Source of the DNA: a bacterium UBP2_UBA4780
GTDB lineage: Bacteria; Edwardsbacteria; AC1; EtOH8
Assembly: GCA_002403115.1 (NCBI GenBank)
Contig: DHHE01000027.1
Coordinates: 1 to 5,688, forward strand
Length of the DNA: 5,688 nt
Reading direction: 5' to 3'
Below, in pieces: positions 5,615-5,688 of this stretch. How positions within the stretch are numbered: position 1 is the first letter of the stretch; every line of letters starts with the position of its first letter. A program made the position numbers and the translations under genes. A model generated the notes under the pieces. The model was not told the origin of the DNA and did not search any database. It saw only the letters and a list, made by a program, of their open reading frames with translations.

Positions 5615-5688
5615 ATGATCGGAATCGCCCTGCTGGCGTTGCTGGTGCTGGGGCTGGTGGGCCTGGTGCTCTACTTCGTGGGCATCTA
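5615..5688 (+). CDS. lemA: LemA-like membrane protein, N-terminus only
   Basis: Twenty-four full codons and a final TA are visible before the window ends. They encode a short start (MIGIA) followed by an almost uninterrupted Leu/Val/Gly transmembrane helix ending in YFVGI, with the next residue probably Tyr. LemA proteins begin with just such a helix followed by a Y-N-x-L-V type motif and a soluble antiparallel helical domain. Identification rests on this ending, the strong ribosome binding site, and the position right after a GIDE-domain gene, a pairing known in bacteria. Any other protein with an N-terminal membrane anchor would look similar over so short a stretch, so this is a likely rather than proven call. 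Confidence 0.6.
   Translation, partial: MIGIALLALLVLGLVGLVLYFVGI

Overview
This is a GC-rich window packed with genes on the + strand. It holds seven coding regions, two of them cut by the window edges, and one non-coding gap that contains an unusual repeat. No rRNA, tRNA, CRISPR array or insertion sequence was seen. The first protein ends in a FlgD/secretion-tail type beta-sandwich module (NPF near its start, SGTYF near its end). Such modules are common on exported proteins of the Fibrobacteres-Chlorobi-Bacteroidetes superphylum and allied candidate phyla. Together with the high GC, this suggests an uncultured, GC-rich member of that broad group. This is an inference, and no phylum can be fixed from the sequence alone.

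Layout: (1) 1-1059, the C-terminal part of an exported peptidylarginine-deiminase-like protein: catalytic HxD, Asn and Cys, then an Ig-like segment, then the C-terminal module. (2) 1056-2012, the MeaB/ArgK GTPase that protects and reloads methylmalonyl-CoA mutase, overlapping gene 1 by ATGA. (3) 2016-3071, an MscS-family mechanosensitive channel. (4) 3085-4017, an exported protein with a lipocalin-like N-terminal part and an 'NADase-type' glycan-binding C-terminal domain. (5) 4045-4446, methylmalonyl-CoA epimerase. (6) 4447-4563, a non-coding gap with two facing arrays of a 7-base unit. (7) 4564-5574, a GIDE-domain membrane protein that also carries a canonical EF-hand loop. (8) 5615-5688, the start of a LemA-like membrane protein.

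Genes 1 to 5 are separated by -4, 3, 13 and 27 bases, so they look like one transcription unit. Within it, MeaB and the epimerase both serve the methylmalonyl-CoA/succinyl-CoA interconversion (propionate metabolism). The mutase is not in the window, and a channel gene and an exported-protein gene lie between the two pathway genes. The GIDE-domain and LemA-like genes form a second pair, a combination known from other bacteria, and the repeat-bearing gap separates them from the first group.

No complete, clearly new biological system was found. The most unusual items are the facing heptad arrays at 4452-4555, the PPAD-like deiminase architecture, and the EF-hand inserted in a GIDE-domain protein.
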